Origin: Paenibacillus roseus
GTDB lineage: Bacteria; Bacillota; Bacilli; Paenibacillales; Paenibacillaceae
Reading direction: 5' to 3'
Assembly (NCBI RefSeq): GCF_016424485.1
Contig: NZ_JAELUP010000065.1
Location: forward strand, 287,312 to 351,311
Length of the DNA stretch: 64,000 nucleotides
Shown here one piece after another: positions 1 through 9,182 of the stretch. The translations under genes and the position numbers were made by a program. Under the pieces are notes generated by a model that saw only the letters and a list, made by a program, of their open reading frames with translations, ran no database searches and had not been told where the DNA came from. Position 1 is the stretch's first letter. Each line of letters starts with the position of its first letter.

Positions 1-1
1 G

Positions 2-649
2 ATCATCTCGGGAGGCGTCGGCGCTTTCGAACCACGCCGTCTGGAGCTGGATGACGCCGACAAGTATGAAGGCAAGAACCTTCATTATTTTGTCAGTGAT
101 CTGCATCAATTCAAAGGACAGAACGTTGTCATCAGCGGGGGCGGGGACTCCGCTGTCGACTGGGCGCTGATGCTGGAGCCGATCGCCAAGAGCGTCTCCC
201 TCGTCCATAGACGCGACAAGTTCCGTGCCCATGAGCATAGTGTGCAAAATTTGATGGAGTCTTCGGTCCACGTACTGACACCGACGGAAATCTCTGCCCT
301 GCACGGTGACGACCGCATTCATGCCGTTACAATTCGCGATGTTAAGACTCAGGAAGAAAAAATTGTGGATGTCGACGCTGTAATCGTTAATTTCGGGTTC
401 ATTTCATCGCTGGGGCCAATCTCACAATGGGGACTTGAGATTCAAGGCAATTCCATCGTTGTGGATACTCGCATGGAGACTAATATTCCGGGGATTTTTG
501 CCGCAGGGGACATTACAACTTATCCCGGCAAGCTCAAATTGATCGCTGTCGGATTTGGAGAAGCGCCTACCGCCGTCAACAATGCCAAAGTATACATCGA
601 TCCTTCAGCCAAGCTTTCTCCGGGTCACAGCAGTAATATGAAGCTATAA
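2..649 (+). CDS. Ferredoxin/flavodoxin-NADP(+) reductase, YumC type (5' end outside window)
   Basis: Flavoprotein of the thioredoxin-reductase-like FNR family, which passes electrons between NADPH and ferredoxin or flavodoxin in the cytosol. The reading frame is open from base 2, so about the first third of the protein is missing. Visible are the NADPH-binding glycine motif ([12 protein letters not shown], encoded near 132-167), a downstream HRR segment typical of NADPH 2'-phosphate contacts, and the C-terminal FAD motif GIFAAGDI before the stop. The usual CxxC of true thioredoxin reductases is absent after the NADPH motif, which favours FNR over TrxB. In Bacillus the orthologue yumC lies near yutJ, yuzB and yutI, all of which occur later in this window. 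A hairpin terminator follows. Confidence 0.88.
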   Translation: MISGGVGAFEPRRLELDDADKYEGKNLHYFVSDLHQFKGQNVVISGGGDSAVDWALMLEPIAKSVSLVHRRDKFRAHEHSVQNLMESSVHVLTPTEISALHGDDRIHAVTIRDVKTQEEKIVDVDAVIVNFGFISSLGPISQWGLEIQGNSIVVDTRMETNIPGIFAAGDITTYPGKLKLIAVGFGEAPTAVNNAKVYIDPSAKLSPGHSSNMKL

Positions 650-715
650 TACCTGTTCCTTTTTAATATTTATCGTCAGGGTTCTACGTTTCTGAATAAC
701 CCGATGTTACAAGTA

Positions 716-755
716 CGGCCCTTGTCTCCCTATATAGGAATCAAGGGCCGATTTT
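716..755 (+). terminator. Probable terminator of the FNR gene
   Basis: A 9-bp inverted repeat (CGGCCCTTG at 716-724 and CAAGGGCCG at 742-750) is followed by ATTTT. It lies 67 bases after the FNR stop. The T-run is short, so termination may be inefficient. Confidence 0.5.
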
Positions 756-757
756 GA

Positions 758-901
758 TTGAAAAGTACGACCACGACTCTACGCTATGGTCATAATAAAA
801 TAGGAGGAACTGTAGGGGTAGGAATTTACCCGATTGGACTAGCCGTTACTCCTGGAATTACAGTTGATACGCAAGATTATGGGATTGAATTTGACTTGTA
901 A
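758..901 (+). pseudogene. Orphan C-terminal protein fragment, possibly a polymorphic-toxin tail
   Basis: The frame ending in the TAA at 899-901 reads as a coherent Gly/Val/Thr-rich peptide containing RYGHNKIGGTVGVG and TPGITVDTQDYGIEFDL. There is no proper start or ribosome site, and the frame closes a few codons upstream, so it looks like the last 45 or so codons of a larger protein whose body is lost. A small two-TM ORF with a good ribosome site starts 58 bases downstream, the usual arrangement of a toxin tail and its immunity gene. I do not recognise the family; the toxin reading is inference. Confidence 0.4.
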
Positions 902-916
902 TCAACATAAGTTTAA

Positions 917-939
917 GTCTGGTAGGGGCCTTACCAGAC
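917..939 (+). promoter_or_regulatory. Stem-loop just upstream of the small membrane ORF
   Basis: An 8-bp perfect inverted repeat (GTCTGGTA / TACCAGAC) with a 7-base loop ends 8 bases before the GGAGG ribosome site at 948-952. It could limit read-through or act as a leader structure. No T-run follows. Confidence 0.35.
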
Positions 940-959
940 AATTTCTTGGAGGTAATTTA

Positions 960-1154
960 ATGATTAAAATCATAGGTACAATGATTTTAAGTATTATAAT
1001 TTCACTTTTTATTTATATTTTGTTAATAAACGTATTCGGGTCATCAGGAGGGTTAGAGGATGTATTTGTTGTACTAATAATAATTTCAATTCAAGTATCA
1101 TTTGTCACAGGGTTAGTCATACATTTTATTGGTAAAAATAAAAAGAACTTGTAA
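960..1154 (+). CDS. Small two-TM membrane protein, putative immunity peptide
   Basis: A 64-aa hydrophobic protein starting at ATG 960, chosen because GGAGG lies 7 bases upstream; a longer frame back to 864 has no ribosome site. Residues about 3-23 and 32-56 form two membrane segments separated by a short GGLED turn, and the C-terminus is basic (GKNKKNL). Codon use is much more AT-rich than in the flanking FNR and pfl genes, which suggests transfer. It follows a probable toxin-tail fragment. Two-TM immunity proteins commonly accompany pore-forming toxins, but no family was recognised. Confidence 0.5.
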   Translation: MIKIIGTMILSIIISLFIYILLINVFGSSGGLEDVFVVLIIISIQVSFVTGLVIHFIGKNKKNL

Positions 1155-1527
1155 GAATTAATTCATTTAATTAGTGATATTTTTTTAGAAGCTCTACCTC
1201 CCCTAAGAAAAGTTTAAATGGTTAGATTAAACTTTTGATCACGTAGATAAAATCATAATTAAAGGCTTCACTCAAAAGTTAATGATTGTGTTTTTCCAGC
1301 CATTACTGTTAAGGGCAATATCACGCTATGTTGCATTCAACCAAAAGTCCTCAAACTTTTAAATTTCGGTTACTCGTAAAATAGTGCCTAAGCTGAAAAG
1401 CTTTCAACCGAGCGCTGGCCCAGCGCCTTTACCTTTTAGTTATAAATTCCGGATTGTAAAATGAAACGCGACAACTAAATTTTACAGACTCCAGGGACAC
1501 GTCAAGACAAAAGGAATCGGCAACCCT
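1155..1527. other. Intergenic, AT-rich; no gene seen
   Basis: No coding frame with a ribosome site and no strong hairpin was found. The stretch continues the AT-rich composition of the small ORF before it and returns to the chromosomal average near 1500, where pflA ends on the other strand. Confidence 0.5.
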
Positions 1528-2265
1528 TCAGGGTGAGGCTGCCGATTTCTTTCTTGCGGTTTCAATAATGATTTTTGCCCGCTCCAACTCTGCCGCTGAT
1601 GGTGTCTGTATGCCTTCCAGCGGGTAGCTGCGCCCAAGCTGCTGCCATTTGTACACGCCCATCCGATGATAAGGAAGCAATTCGATCCGCTCGACCGAAT
1701 CCAGTCCGGAGACAAACCGGCCGAGTGCAGTCAAATCCTGCCACGCATCTGTAATTCCCGGGATAAGCACATGCCTGATCCACATCGGCTTTTTCAGCTC
1801 GGCCAGCCATGAGGCAAACTTAAGAATCCGCTCATTGGGCTGGCTTGTAAGCTGCTGGTGCCTGGCACTGTCCATCTGCTTCAAATCGAGCAGCACCAAA
1901 TCCGTGTGCGCAATCAGTGACTCGGCGTTCGCTGGTTCGCAAAAACCGGAGCTATCCAGCGCCGTATGAAGGCCGAACCGTTCTTTGACCGTCTTGAACA
2001 GTTCGGCAACGAAGGAAGCTTGCAAAGTCGGCTCTCCACCGGTCACGGTTATGCCGCCTCCCGATTTGCGGTAATACACCAGATATGGCTCCAGCTCCGC
2101 AATTACCTCGTCGACCGACATTTGACGCCCTTGCGCGGTATCCCAGCTATCCGGGTTATGGCAGAATTGGCATTGCAGCGCGCAGCCCTGCATGAACAAT
2201 ACGAATCGGATGCCCGGACCGTCTACGGTGCCGAACGTGTCCATGGAATGAATCCGGCCTTTCAT
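1528..2265 (-). CDS. pflA: Pyruvate formate-lyase-activating enzyme
   Basis: Radical SAM enzyme (245 aa) that uses a 4Fe-4S cluster and S-adenosylmethionine to abstract hydrogen from the conserved glycine of PflB, switching it on under anoxia. The cluster motif CALQCQFC (C-x3-C-x2-C) sits at residues 29-36, after the family N-terminus GxIHSMDTFGTVDGPGIR. GGGITVTGGEP follows as the SAM-binding GGE motif. Length matches the family. It is the last gene of adhE-pflB-pflA. The 91-base gap to pflB contains a deleted MITE-like repeat, and an AAGGGGG ribosome site precedes the ATG. Confidence 0.95.
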   Translation of the reverse strand: MKGRIHSMDTFGTVDGPGIRFVLFMQGCALQCQFCHNPDSWDTAQGRQMSVDEVIAELEPYLVYYRKSGGGITVTGGEPTLQASFVAELFKTVKERFGLHTALDSSGFCEPANAESLIAHTDLVLLDLKQMDSARHQQLTSQPNERILKFASWLAELKKPMWIRHVLIPGITDAWQDLTALGRFVSGLDSVERIELLPYHRMGVYKWQQLGRSYPLEGIQTPSAAELERAKIIIETARKKSAASP

Positions 2266-2295
2266 AACGAACGCCCCCTTACAAATCCTTGCTCC

Positions 2296-2353
2296 CTATA
2301 CAAGTTGAACGAATGCGAGCGCTTCGCTTCTTCAGAATCTTTCACACTCCGGC
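2296..2353 (+). repeat. MITE-like repeat, copy 1 (internally deleted)
   Basis: This 58-bp segment starts with the left end shared with copies at 38736 and 49279 (CTATAcAAGTTGAACGAA). It jumps directly to the right-hand segment of the 49279 copy (GCGAGCGCTTCGCTTC, then TTTCACACTCCGGC). It lies in the pflB-pflA spacer, so it is transcribed inside the fermentation operon. Confidence 0.6.
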
Positions 2354-2356
2354 GAT

Positions 2357-4630
2357 TTATACAGAACCGTGGAAGGTCCGGTTAATAACATCAAGCTGCT
2401 GCTCGCGGGTAAGCTTGTTGAAATTGACAGCATAGCCGGATACGCGAATCGTAAGCTGCGGATATTTCTCCGGGTGCTCCATCGCGTCTATCAAGTGCTC
2501 CCGGTCGAATACGTTGACGTTCAAATGGTGCCCGCCGCTTGCCGTATAGCCGTCAAGCAATGAAACGAGATTGGAGAATCGGGCTTCCTCCTCCTTGCCA
2601 AGCGCCTTGGGAACAATTGAGAAGGTGTTGGAGATGCCATCCAGACTGCAATCATAAGGCAGCTTCGCAACCGAGCTTAGAGATGCCAGCGCCCCTTTAC
2701 GGTCACGGCCATGCATCGGATTAGCGCCTGGCGCGAACGGCTCGCCCGCCTTTCGTCCGTCTGGTGTCGTCCCCGTCTTCTTGCCGTATACAACATTAGA
2801 CGTAATTGTCAGCACCGACATGGTCGGTATTGCATTGCGGTATGGCTTATGCTTGCGCAGCTTCTCCATGAAGCCCTCAACCAAGTGTACGGCGATGCTG
2901 TCGACCTGATCGTTGTTGTTGCCATACTGCGGATATTCCCCTTCGATTTCAAAATCTACCGCCAGCCCCTGTTCATTGCGTACCGGACGCACCTTGGCAT
3001 AACGGATCGCGCTCAAGCTGTCGGCCGCCACAGACAATCCGGCGATGCCGCAAGCCATCGTACGTACAATATCCCGGTCATGCAGCGCCATCTCGATACG
3101 CTCGTAACAGTATTTATCGTGCATATAGTGAATGACGTTCAAGGTGTTCATATACAGCTTTGCCAGCCATTCCTGCATGACCTCGAATTTTGCCGCCACT
3201 TCTTCATAATCAAGCACCTCGGAGGTGACGGGGGCAATCGGCGGCCCGACCTGAATGCCGAGCTTTTCATCGACACCGCCATTAATCGCGTACAGCAGCG
3301 CCTTGGCCAGGTTAGCGCGTGCTCCGAAGAACTGCATTTGCTTGCCGATCCTCATTGCCGATACACAGCAGGCAATCCCATAATCATCTCCGAAGCGTGG
3401 CCGCATCAAATCATCATTTTCATATTGGATCGAGCTGGTCTCCGATGAGACCTTGGCGCAATAGCGCTTGAACTTCTCCGGAAGCTGCTGGGACCACAGC
3501 ACGGTCAGGTTCGGCTCTGGCGCCGGTCCCAGGTTGTACAGCGTATGAAGGAAGCGGAAGGAGGTTCGCGTCACCCGCGTCTTTCCGTCCAGCCCCATCC
3601 CGCCAATCGACTCCGTTACCCAGGTCGGGTCGCCGCTGAACAACTCATTGTAATCCGGCGTACGTAAAAATTTCACGATCCGCAGCTTCATGACAAAATG
3701 GTCAATTAACTCCTGCGCCTGTTCCTCTGTCAGTATCCCTTCGGTCAAATCCCTCTCCAGATAAATGTCCAAAAAGCTTGATACACGCCCGAGGCTCATC
3801 GCCGCGCCATTCTGCTCCTTAATGGCCGCAAGATAGGCAAAGTAGAGCCACTGGACCGCTTCCTTCGCATTGCCCGCAGGCTGTGAAATATTAAATCCAT
3901 AAGAGGCCGCCATCTTCTTCAGTTCATTCAGGCTGCGAATCTGCTCCGACAGCTCTTCGCGCAGCCGGATGACCTCCTCGCTCATGGCATCAACCTCAAG
4001 CTGGAGCAATTCCTCCTGCTTACCTTGAATCAGCCGATCTACGCCATACAGCGCTACTCTCCGATAATCCCCGATAATTCGTCCACGACCGTAAGCATCC
4101 GGCAGTCCCGTAACGATCCCCGCTCTGCGTGCGGTTCGCATCTCTGTGGTATAAGCATCGAATACACCCTGATTATGTGTCTTGCGAACTTCGGTGAACA
4201 GCCGCAACAGTTCATCCGGCAGCTGGTAGCCGTAAGCGGAGCACGCATCAGCGGCCATCCGAATTCCGCCGTAGGGCTGAATCGCTCTTCGCAACGGCGC
4301 ATCGGTCTGCAAGCCGACAATGGTCTCTTTGTCCTTGTCAATATAGCCTGGAGCATGAGAAGTAATCGAGGATACCGTACGAACATCAATATCCAGCACT
4401 CCCCCATTGTGCTGCTCCGCCTGGAGCAATTCTCTCACACGCTGCCATAGCTCCTCCGTCCGAGCCGTCGGTCCTGCAAGGAAAGACTCATCCCCGGCAT
4501 AGGGGATGAGATTGCTTTCCAGAAAGGCATTCATATCAATCTTTCTTTTCCATGACAATCCTTCGAATCCGCGCCATGCCTGATTTCCTTGCTGAGTCCG
4601 TGCGGCAACTTCCCGTTCCTTCATCGCCAT
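2357..4630 (-). CDS. pflB: Formate C-acetyltransferase (pyruvate formate-lyase)
   Basis: Glycyl-radical enzyme converting pyruvate and CoA to acetyl-CoA and formate during anaerobic growth. The adjacent active-site cysteines are in GIACCVSAM, and the C-terminal radical loop RVSGYAVNF lies about 25 residues from the end. ATG 4630 was chosen because GGAGG (4641-4645, minus strand) is 10 bases upstream. That start gives 757 aa, the usual size; the longer frame back to 4702 would overlap adhE and has no ribosome site. It lies 37 bases after the adhE stop and upstream of its activase gene, so the operon is complete. Confidence 0.95.
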   Translation of the reverse strand: MAMKEREVAARTQQGNQAWRGFEGLSWKRKIDMNAFLESNLIPYAGDESFLAGPTARTEELWQRVRELLQAEQHNGGVLDIDVRTVSSITSHAPGYIDKDKETIVGLQTDAPLRRAIQPYGGIRMAADACSAYGYQLPDELLRLFTEVRKTHNQGVFDAYTTEMRTARRAGIVTGLPDAYGRGRIIGDYRRVALYGVDRLIQGKQEELLQLEVDAMSEEVIRLREELSEQIRSLNELKKMAASYGFNISQPAGNAKEAVQWLYFAYLAAIKEQNGAAMSLGRVSSFLDIYLERDLTEGILTEEQAQELIDHFVMKLRIVKFLRTPDYNELFSGDPTWVTESIGGMGLDGKTRVTRTSFRFLHTLYNLGPAPEPNLTVLWSQQLPEKFKRYCAKVSSETSSIQYENDDLMRPRFGDDYGIACCVSAMRIGKQMQFFGARANLAKALLYAINGGVDEKLGIQVGPPIAPVTSEVLDYEEVAAKFEVMQEWLAKLYMNTLNVIHYMHDKYCYERIEMALHDRDIVRTMACGIAGLSVAADSLSAIRYAKVRPVRNEQGLAVDFEIEGEYPQYGNNNDQVDSIAVHLVEGFMEKLRKHKPYRNAIPTMSVLTITSNVVYGKKTGTTPDGRKAGEPFAPGANPMHGRDRKGALASLSSVAKLPYDCSLDGISNTFSIVPKALGKEEEARFSNLVSLLDGYTASGGHHLNVNVFDREHLIDAMEHPEKYPQLTIRVSGYAVNFNKLTREQQLDVINRTFHGSV

Positions 4631-4667
4631 CTCAATAGCACCTCCAAGGTTGAATGGATTCAAATCC

Positions 4668-7271
4668 TTAAAATTTGCCATAAAACGCATTGCGGTAAAC
4701 ATCTGCCAGTTCGGTCACGAGCGGCATTTTCGGATTGGCAGTTGTACACTGGTCTTCAAAGGCGCGATCTGCCAGTCCAGCAACCTTCGCTTCAAAATCC
4801 GCCTTGTCAAAGCCCAGCTCACTAAAGCTCTCCGGAATGCCAAGCGAGCGGTTCAGCTTGCGGATCGCTTCGATCAGACTGCGGACACCCTCCTCCTTGG
4901 TATTCGCCGGCAATCCCAGCATCCGGGCAATCTCCGCATACCGCTCATCCGCGATAAAGCGGGCATATTTCGGGAACGAAGCAAATTTCGTCGGTTTCCC
5001 GGCATTGTACTTGATGACATGCGGCAGCAAAATCGCATTGGTGCGCCCGTGAGCGGTATGGTATTGACCACCCCATTTATGCGCGAGGCTGTGATTGATG
5101 CCGAGGAATGCGTTGGCAAAAGCCATGCCGGCTATCGTCGAAGCATTGTGCATTTTTTCCCGGCCCACGGGGTCCGCCTCATGATACGACTGCTCCAGGT
5201 ATTGGAAGACGAGCCGGATCGCCTGCAGTGCCAAGCCGTCCGTGTAGTCGTTGGCCATGACCGACACATACGCTTCGATGGCGTGAGTAAGCACATCCAT
5301 CCCCGTATCCGCCACCGCTGTCTTCGGCAGGCTGTAGACAAAATCCGGATCAATGATCGCCACATCCGGCGTCAGCTCATAATCTGCCAGCGGATACTTC
5401 GTGTTGCCCTCCCGCTTGTCGGTAATGACGGCGAAAGAGGTCACCTCCGAACCGGTACCCGAAGTTGTCGGGATCGCTACGAATTTGGCTTTGCGGCCGA
5501 GCCGCGGATATTTGTACACCCGCTTGCGGATATCAAGGAACTTCTGCTTGAGCGAATGAAAGCTAGTGTCGGGATACTCATAGAACAGCCACATTGCCTT
5601 GGCCGCATCCATTGGCGAGCCTCCGCCGAGCGCTATAATACAATCTGGCTGAAAGTCCTCCATCATCGCTCTGCCCCGCTCCACTGTATCGACCGACGGG
5701 TCCGGCTCAACATCCGAGAATACTTCGATATAGACCGGATTCGGACGTTTGCGCAAATAATATTCCAGCTTCTCCACATAGCCCAGTTTCACCATCGTTG
5801 CATCGGTGACAACCATGACCCGGGAAATATCCAGCATCTTCTCCAGGTACTGCGTCGAGCCTTTCTCAAAATAGACTTTAGGCGGAACCTTAAACCATTG
5901 CATATTAACTGTCCGGAAGGCGACGCGCTTCATATTCAACAGATTGACGGCTGTTACATTAGAGGTTGTCGAGTTTTGCCCGTACGAGCCGCAGCCCAGT
6001 GTGAGCGATGGCAGATTCGTATTGTACAAGTCACCAATCGCTCCGTGCGTCGAAGGCGCATTGACGATGACGCGACCGGTTTTCAACCGATTCGCGAATT
6101 TATCGATGACTTTGCTGTTGCGCGAATGAATGACCGACGAGTGGCCCATCCCGCCAAAAGCGACGACTTCAGCGGCTCGTTCGATGCCTTGCTCCGCCGT
6201 TTTTACTTTATAGCAGGCGAGTACAGGACTCAGCTTCTCGGCGGACAACGGGTAGGCTTCCCCGACGCCTTGCAGCTCTGCGACTAATATTTTTGTATCG
6301 CTTGGCACTTGAATGCCCGCCATCGCTGCAATTTTCACCGCGCTTTGTCCAACGATAACGGCATTAACCGCACATTTCTCCTTATTAATGACGAGCCCCG
6401 AAACCTGTTCTGTCTCCGCCTTGGTCAGAAAATAGCAGCCGTTTTCCTTCATTAGTTGTTTCACCTGATCATAGACCGGCTCCTCGATGATGACGGATTG
6501 CTCCGAGGCGCAGATCATGCCGTGGTCGAACGTTTTAGACAGGATCAGATCGGTCACGGCCTGCTCCAAATCAGCAGATTTCTCGATCAGGCAAGGCACA
6601 TTGCCAGGTCCCACCCCAAGCGCTGGCTTGCCGGTGCTGTATGCCGCTTTCACCATCGACGCGCCGCCTGTTGCAAGTACAAGGGAAATATCCGGGTGAT
6701 TCATTAATAGCTGTGTCGCTTCCAGGGAAGGGGATTCGATCCACTGCACACAATGCGCTGGCGCTCCGCTTGCCACAGCAGCTTCAAGCAATGTTTTTGC
6801 TGCCGCTGCGCTGCACTTCTGTGCTGATGGGTGGAAGGCGAAAATAATCGGGTTGCGCGTCTTCGCTGCGATAAGTGTCTTGAACATCGTTGTCGATGTC
6901 GGGTTGGTAACTGGTGTAACTCCGGCAATGATACCAATCGGCTCCGCCACCAACTGATAGCTTTCATAGGAATTTTCCTCAATAATGCCAACCGTTTTGT
7001 TGTTTTTAATATTGTGGTAAATATACTCCGTTGCAAAAATATTTTTCGTGATTTTGTCCTCATATACGCCGCGTCCCGTTTCTTCAACCGCCATTTTAGC
7101 AAGCTCCATATGACGGTCCAGTCCTGCGAGCGCCATGGATTGGACAATCCGGTCGACTTGTGCCTGATCCAGTCTCAGATACGCCTCCTGCGCGCGCTTT
7201 GCGCGTGTCACTAATTGATTGACTTCCTCCTGTGCAGGCATGGAATTCAAATTGCTCTCCTTAACAGCCAT
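4668..7271 (-). CDS. adhE: Bifunctional acetaldehyde-CoA/alcohol dehydrogenase
   Basis: Two-domain fermentation enzyme (867 aa) that reduces acetyl-CoA to acetaldehyde and then ethanol, regenerating NAD+. Residues about 1-440 are the aldehyde dehydrogenase domain, with the catalytic Cys in [12 protein letters not shown]. Residues about 450-867 are the iron-dependent alcohol dehydrogenase, with [13 protein letters not shown] and the metal-ligand segments [12 protein letters not shown] and [14 protein letters not shown]. Start ATG 7271 is preceded by AAAGGAGG with a 7-base spacer; the frame extends to 7301 but without a ribosome site. It is the first gene of the adhE-pflB-pflA operon, behind an FNR/CRP-type site. 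Confidence 0.96.
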   Translation of the reverse strand: MAVKESNLNSMPAQEEVNQLVTRAKRAQEAYLRLDQAQVDRIVQSMALAGLDRHMELAKMAVEETGRGVYEDKITKNIFATEYIYHNIKNNKTVGIIEENSYESYQLVAEPIGIIAGVTPVTNPTSTTMFKTLIAAKTRNPIIFAFHPSAQKCSAAAAKTLLEAAVASGAPAHCVQWIESPSLEATQLLMNHPDISLVLATGGASMVKAAYSTGKPALGVGPGNVPCLIEKSADLEQAVTDLILSKTFDHGMICASEQSVIIEEPVYDQVKQLMKENGCYFLTKAETEQVSGLVINKEKCAVNAVIVGQSAVKIAAMAGIQVPSDTKILVAELQGVGEAYPLSAEKLSPVLACYKVKTAEQGIERAAEVVAFGGMGHSSVIHSRNSKVIDKFANRLKTGRVIVNAPSTHGAIGDLYNTNLPSLTLGCGSYGQNSTTSNVTAVNLLNMKRVAFRTVNMQWFKVPPKVYFEKGSTQYLEKMLDISRVMVVTDATMVKLGYVEKLEYYLRKRPNPVYIEVFSDVEPDPSVDTVERGRAMMEDFQPDCIIALGGGSPMDAAKAMWLFYEYPDTSFHSLKQKFLDIRKRVYKYPRLGRKAKFVAIPTTSGTGSEVTSFAVITDKREGNTKYPLADYELTPDVAIIDPDFVYSLPKTAVADTGMDVLTHAIEAYVSVMANDYTDGLALQAIRLVFQYLEQSYHEADPVGREKMHNASTIAGMAFANAFLGINHSLAHKWGGQYHTAHGRTNAILLPHVIKYNAGKPTKFASFPKYARFIADERYAEIARMLGLPANTKEEGVRSLIEAIRKLNRSLGIPESFSELGFDKADFEAKVAGLADRAFEDQCTTANPKMPLVTELADVYRNAFYGKF

Positions 7272-7389
7272 GATAATTCCTCCTTTTGAGTATGCGGACA
7301 TCCTGCTAGGGCCGCTCTAACATGAAGCCTGGACCTTGTGACAAGATTGCTGCAGCAGTCTCTGAAGTGGGATCACTGTTGTTACCCTT

Positions 7390-7432
7390 ATCGTACATGG
7401 GATAGTTTTATTTGTATGTGATTTATTTCACA
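7390..7432 (-). promoter_or_regulatory. FNR/CRP-type operator and -10 box for adhE-pflBA
   Basis: TGTGA-TTTATT-TCACA (7417-7432) is a perfect palindrome matching the Bacillus Fnr consensus. On the minus strand the hexamer TACGAT occupies 7395-7390. If the palindrome centre (7424.5) is at -41.5, this hexamer falls exactly at -12 to -7, the class II activator geometry, with transcription starting near 7383. Anaerobic activation of a fermentation operon by Fnr fits. A Rex site is less likely because the flanking TTG/CAA bases are absent. Confidence 0.65.
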
Positions 7433-7526
7433 TAAATTGGTGCTAAAATATGTTCCATTGTCGAAGCATCAAATCTGGAGGGAGTCGAACTCGTTTGGTT
7501 TAAAAATATAAAGACAGGGCATCCTG

Positions 7527-7571
7527 CCTTTGGCTTCAAACGACGTCAAGCAAGCGCTTAACGGCCAAAGG
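7527..7571 (+). promoter_or_regulatory. Leader hairpin that pairs with a Shine-Dalgarno sequence
   Basis: CCTTTGGC (7527-7534) is perfectly complementary to GCCAAAGG (7564-7571), which contains the 5' part of the AAAGGAG ribosome site of the zinc-ribbon ORF at 7586. An outer CAGGG/CCCTG pair could extend the stem past an internal loop. Folding would hide the ribosome site. Confidence 0.4.
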
Positions 7572-7585
7572 AGAACACCCTGCCG

Positions 7586-7711
7586 ATGCTATGTCCGGTG
7601 TGCAATGAAATTCATGTGTTGACAGTTGAATGTCCTGCATGTGACGGCATGATGATGGAAGAGGCCAAAAAGAACGGGGCCTACGTTCCCTATCAGCCTA
7701 TGAATGATTGA
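7586..7711 (+). CDS. 41-aa zinc-ribbon microprotein
   Basis: A short ORF starting at ATG 7586, 12 bases after AAAGGAG, and ending TGA 7711. The peptide carries CPVC near its N-terminus and CPAC about 15 residues later, a four-cysteine zinc ribbon, followed by a MMMEEAKKNG helix. No catalytic domain is present, so it probably binds a protein or nucleic acid. It stands alone between the divergent adhE operon and sda. A hairpin covering its ribosome site suggests translational control. Function is unknown. Confidence 0.6.
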   Translation: MLCPVCNEIHVLTVECPACDGMMMEEAKKNGAYVPYQPMND

Positions 7712-7840
7712 AGCGGGACACTTGTCCAACCCCCGCAATCCATTCTACTGCCAGCATCATTGTCACTGCGAGAAACGCGGGAATGTGACGGAAATCATGG
7801 TTGCCGAGTGGAAATCGTATGGGATATGACCCCCTACCCC

Positions 7841-7984
7841 TTACGCACCCAGCCGATACTTTTTGGGCTCAATATCTCTTTTTGTAATTTCCTCGAAAAG
7901 CATGCCAATAAATTCAGGGTCCAAGTCCAACTGTATCGCCAGATTGTAACTGTCGACAAGCATTTCATCTGAAAGGATCTCCAT
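7841..7984 (-). CDS. sda: Sporulation checkpoint inhibitor Sda
   Basis: A 47-aa protein read from ATG 7984 to the TAA at 7841. It contains LSDEMLVDSYNLAIQLDL followed by DPEFIGMLFEEITKRDI, the two-helix hairpin of Sda, which binds the KinA dimerisation domain and blocks the sporulation phosphorelay when replication is starting or DNA is damaged. GGGAAGGA precedes the start by 8-10 bases; a GTG three codons upstream is too close to it. A frame one base off is longer but encodes no recognisable protein. A cluster of DnaA boxes lies directly upstream, as known for Bacillus subtilis sda. Confidence 0.85.
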   Translation of the reverse strand: MEILSDEMLVDSYNLAIQLDLDPEFIGMLFEEITKRDIEPKKYRLGA

Positions 7985-8055
7985 GTCCAACACATCCTTC
8001 CCTTTTTCTTCCTCATCATCTTAACATGTCCTATTTATCAGAACAACTGTTCCAT

Positions 8056-8155
8056 TTATCCACATTACCATGTGGAAATCATGTGCATAGATTGTGGACA
8101 GACGTCGAATTGTGAGGAAAATCCCTTGGGGATGATGTGGATAATTTTATTCACA
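8056..8155 (-). promoter_or_regulatory. DnaA-box cluster upstream of sda
   Basis: Two perfect DnaA boxes (TTATCCACA at 8056-8064; its complement TGTGGATAA at 8136-8144), one single-mismatch box (TTATTCACA, 8147-8155) and two weaker ones (TGTGGAAAT near 8071 and TGTGGACAG near 8093) lie within 100 bp. They sit 70-170 bases before the sda start. In Bacillus subtilis DnaA binding at the sda promoter couples replication initiation to sporulation; the same wiring is inferred here. No dnaA or dnaN gene is nearby, so an origin is unlikely. Confidence 0.7.
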
Positions 8156-8257
8156 TGCTATTTTCAGAACAGTTCCATAAAAAAATCAAATGAATATCCA
8201 ATCTTTGATAAATTTTCCTGAATTAAAATTCATCGTTCCCTGCGCGTTTCTTCTCTA

Positions 8258-8929
8258 TTATTGCGGCCGGGTATTGACTTCAAAGATCCATATCTTCCCG
8301 TTTTTGTCCAAACCGTAGTCGAAGCCAAGCTGACCGATTCCCGGATATCTGCTCTCCAGCACTTGTGTGGATATTCGGGTCAGTTCCCGCATTTCCCGCT
8401 TCTTGCGCTTGACCAATCCAGCCGAAAGCGACCCCCTAATCCCTTGAGCAGCTGTCAATCGTGTGCCTCCCCGGCACAAATTGGTGACGAACAGCCCTTG
8501 ACGCGCCAGACGCCCAACCATGGAGCGGATAGCCCAGCCTTCTCCTGTCTTGACGTTCTTAACCCGATAGTCAATCGGCCTGCCGCTAATAGTAGCCAGG
8601 TGAATGCCGCGCTGGATCAAATACTTGCGGTTTTTCTTCGTGCTCGCCAAGGAAGAGGTCAAGGCTTCAAAGGAGGAGAAGCTTTTTCGGTGAGAGTAAT
8701 ACGTATAGCTATAGCCCCCCTGTGTACGGCTGACTTTAATAACGCCATGTCCCCCTGCCCCCCTGACCGGTTTGATGACGACCATGCCATAGGAGGAGAG
8801 CATGCTGCGCAGATTTTCTTTCGTATACATTCGTGTCGGAGGAATATGGGGAGCAATCCGCGGGTGCGACAGCAATGCAGATGTCTTAGCCCATTTGCTG
8901 GCAAGTTGCCTTCCGATACCTTCGCCCAT
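8258..8929 (-). CDS. YheC/YheD-family ATP-grasp protein
   Basis: A 223-aa member of the endospore-coat-associated YheC/YheD family (ATP-grasp fold). The nucleotide-binding part includes VVIKPVRGAGGHGVIKV near residue 50, and the C-terminal metal-binding stretch IWIFEVNTRPQ. Start ATG 8929 follows AAAGGAG by 11 bases. It is shorter than the 360-450 aa of typical YheC/D, lacking an N-terminal extension but keeping the whole ATP-grasp core. Substrate is unknown. It stands alone, with sda on the same strand downstream. Confidence 0.75.
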   Translation of the reverse strand: MGEGIGRQLASKWAKTSALLSHPRIAPHIPPTRMYTKENLRSMLSSYGMVVIKPVRGAGGHGVIKVSRTQGGYSYTYYSHRKSFSSFEALTSSLASTKKNRKYLIQRGIHLATISGRPIDYRVKNVKTGEGWAIRSMVGRLARQGLFVTNLCRGGTRLTAAQGIRGSLSAGLVKRKKREMRELTRISTQVLESRYPGIGQLGFDYGLDKNGKIWIFEVNTRPQ

Positions 8930-9046
8930 CTCTTCAAGTCTCCTTTCTTGGGGTTATACTCTATATGTATGTATGAGAGACAGATGTCTCTTGGATGATT
9001 GACACCTGTCAGACGCCTTAAAATTGGCTATGCTCGACCACCCGTA

Positions 9047-9106
9047 AGCGGCTCTTGCCGTTCTTTGACAGCTAGAAAACTTCTCATCATGTCGAGGAAA
9101 ATTTAT
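9047..9106 (+). repeat. Hairpin repeat family, copy 1 (diverged)
   Basis: GCGGCTCTTGCCGTTCTTTGACAGC, then a TTCTCATCATG...GAGGAAAATTTAT tail, matches the layout of copies at 9785, 12726, 40891 and 47703. It ends about 75 bases before the SASP start. This is the most diverged copy listed as clear. Confidence 0.45.
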
Positions 9107-9182
9107 GGTTCCACACCATATTGTGCATAAAGCAACGATACTGGTTACATAATACTCATGAATAAATCAGGAGGTGGATATT

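Noticed and set aside
4650..6287. A 545-codon open frame on the plus strand
   Set aside because: It is antisense to adhE with the third-position pattern of the real gene, has no ribosome site and encodes no recognisable domain.
8056..8155. Replication origin
   Set aside because: Despite the DnaA boxes there is no dnaA/dnaN, AT-rich unwinding element or plasmid gene; position before sda explains them.
8261..8998. A 245-codon plus-strand frame
   Set aside because: It is the complement of the YheC/YheD-type ATP-grasp gene, whose motifs and ribosome site are clear.
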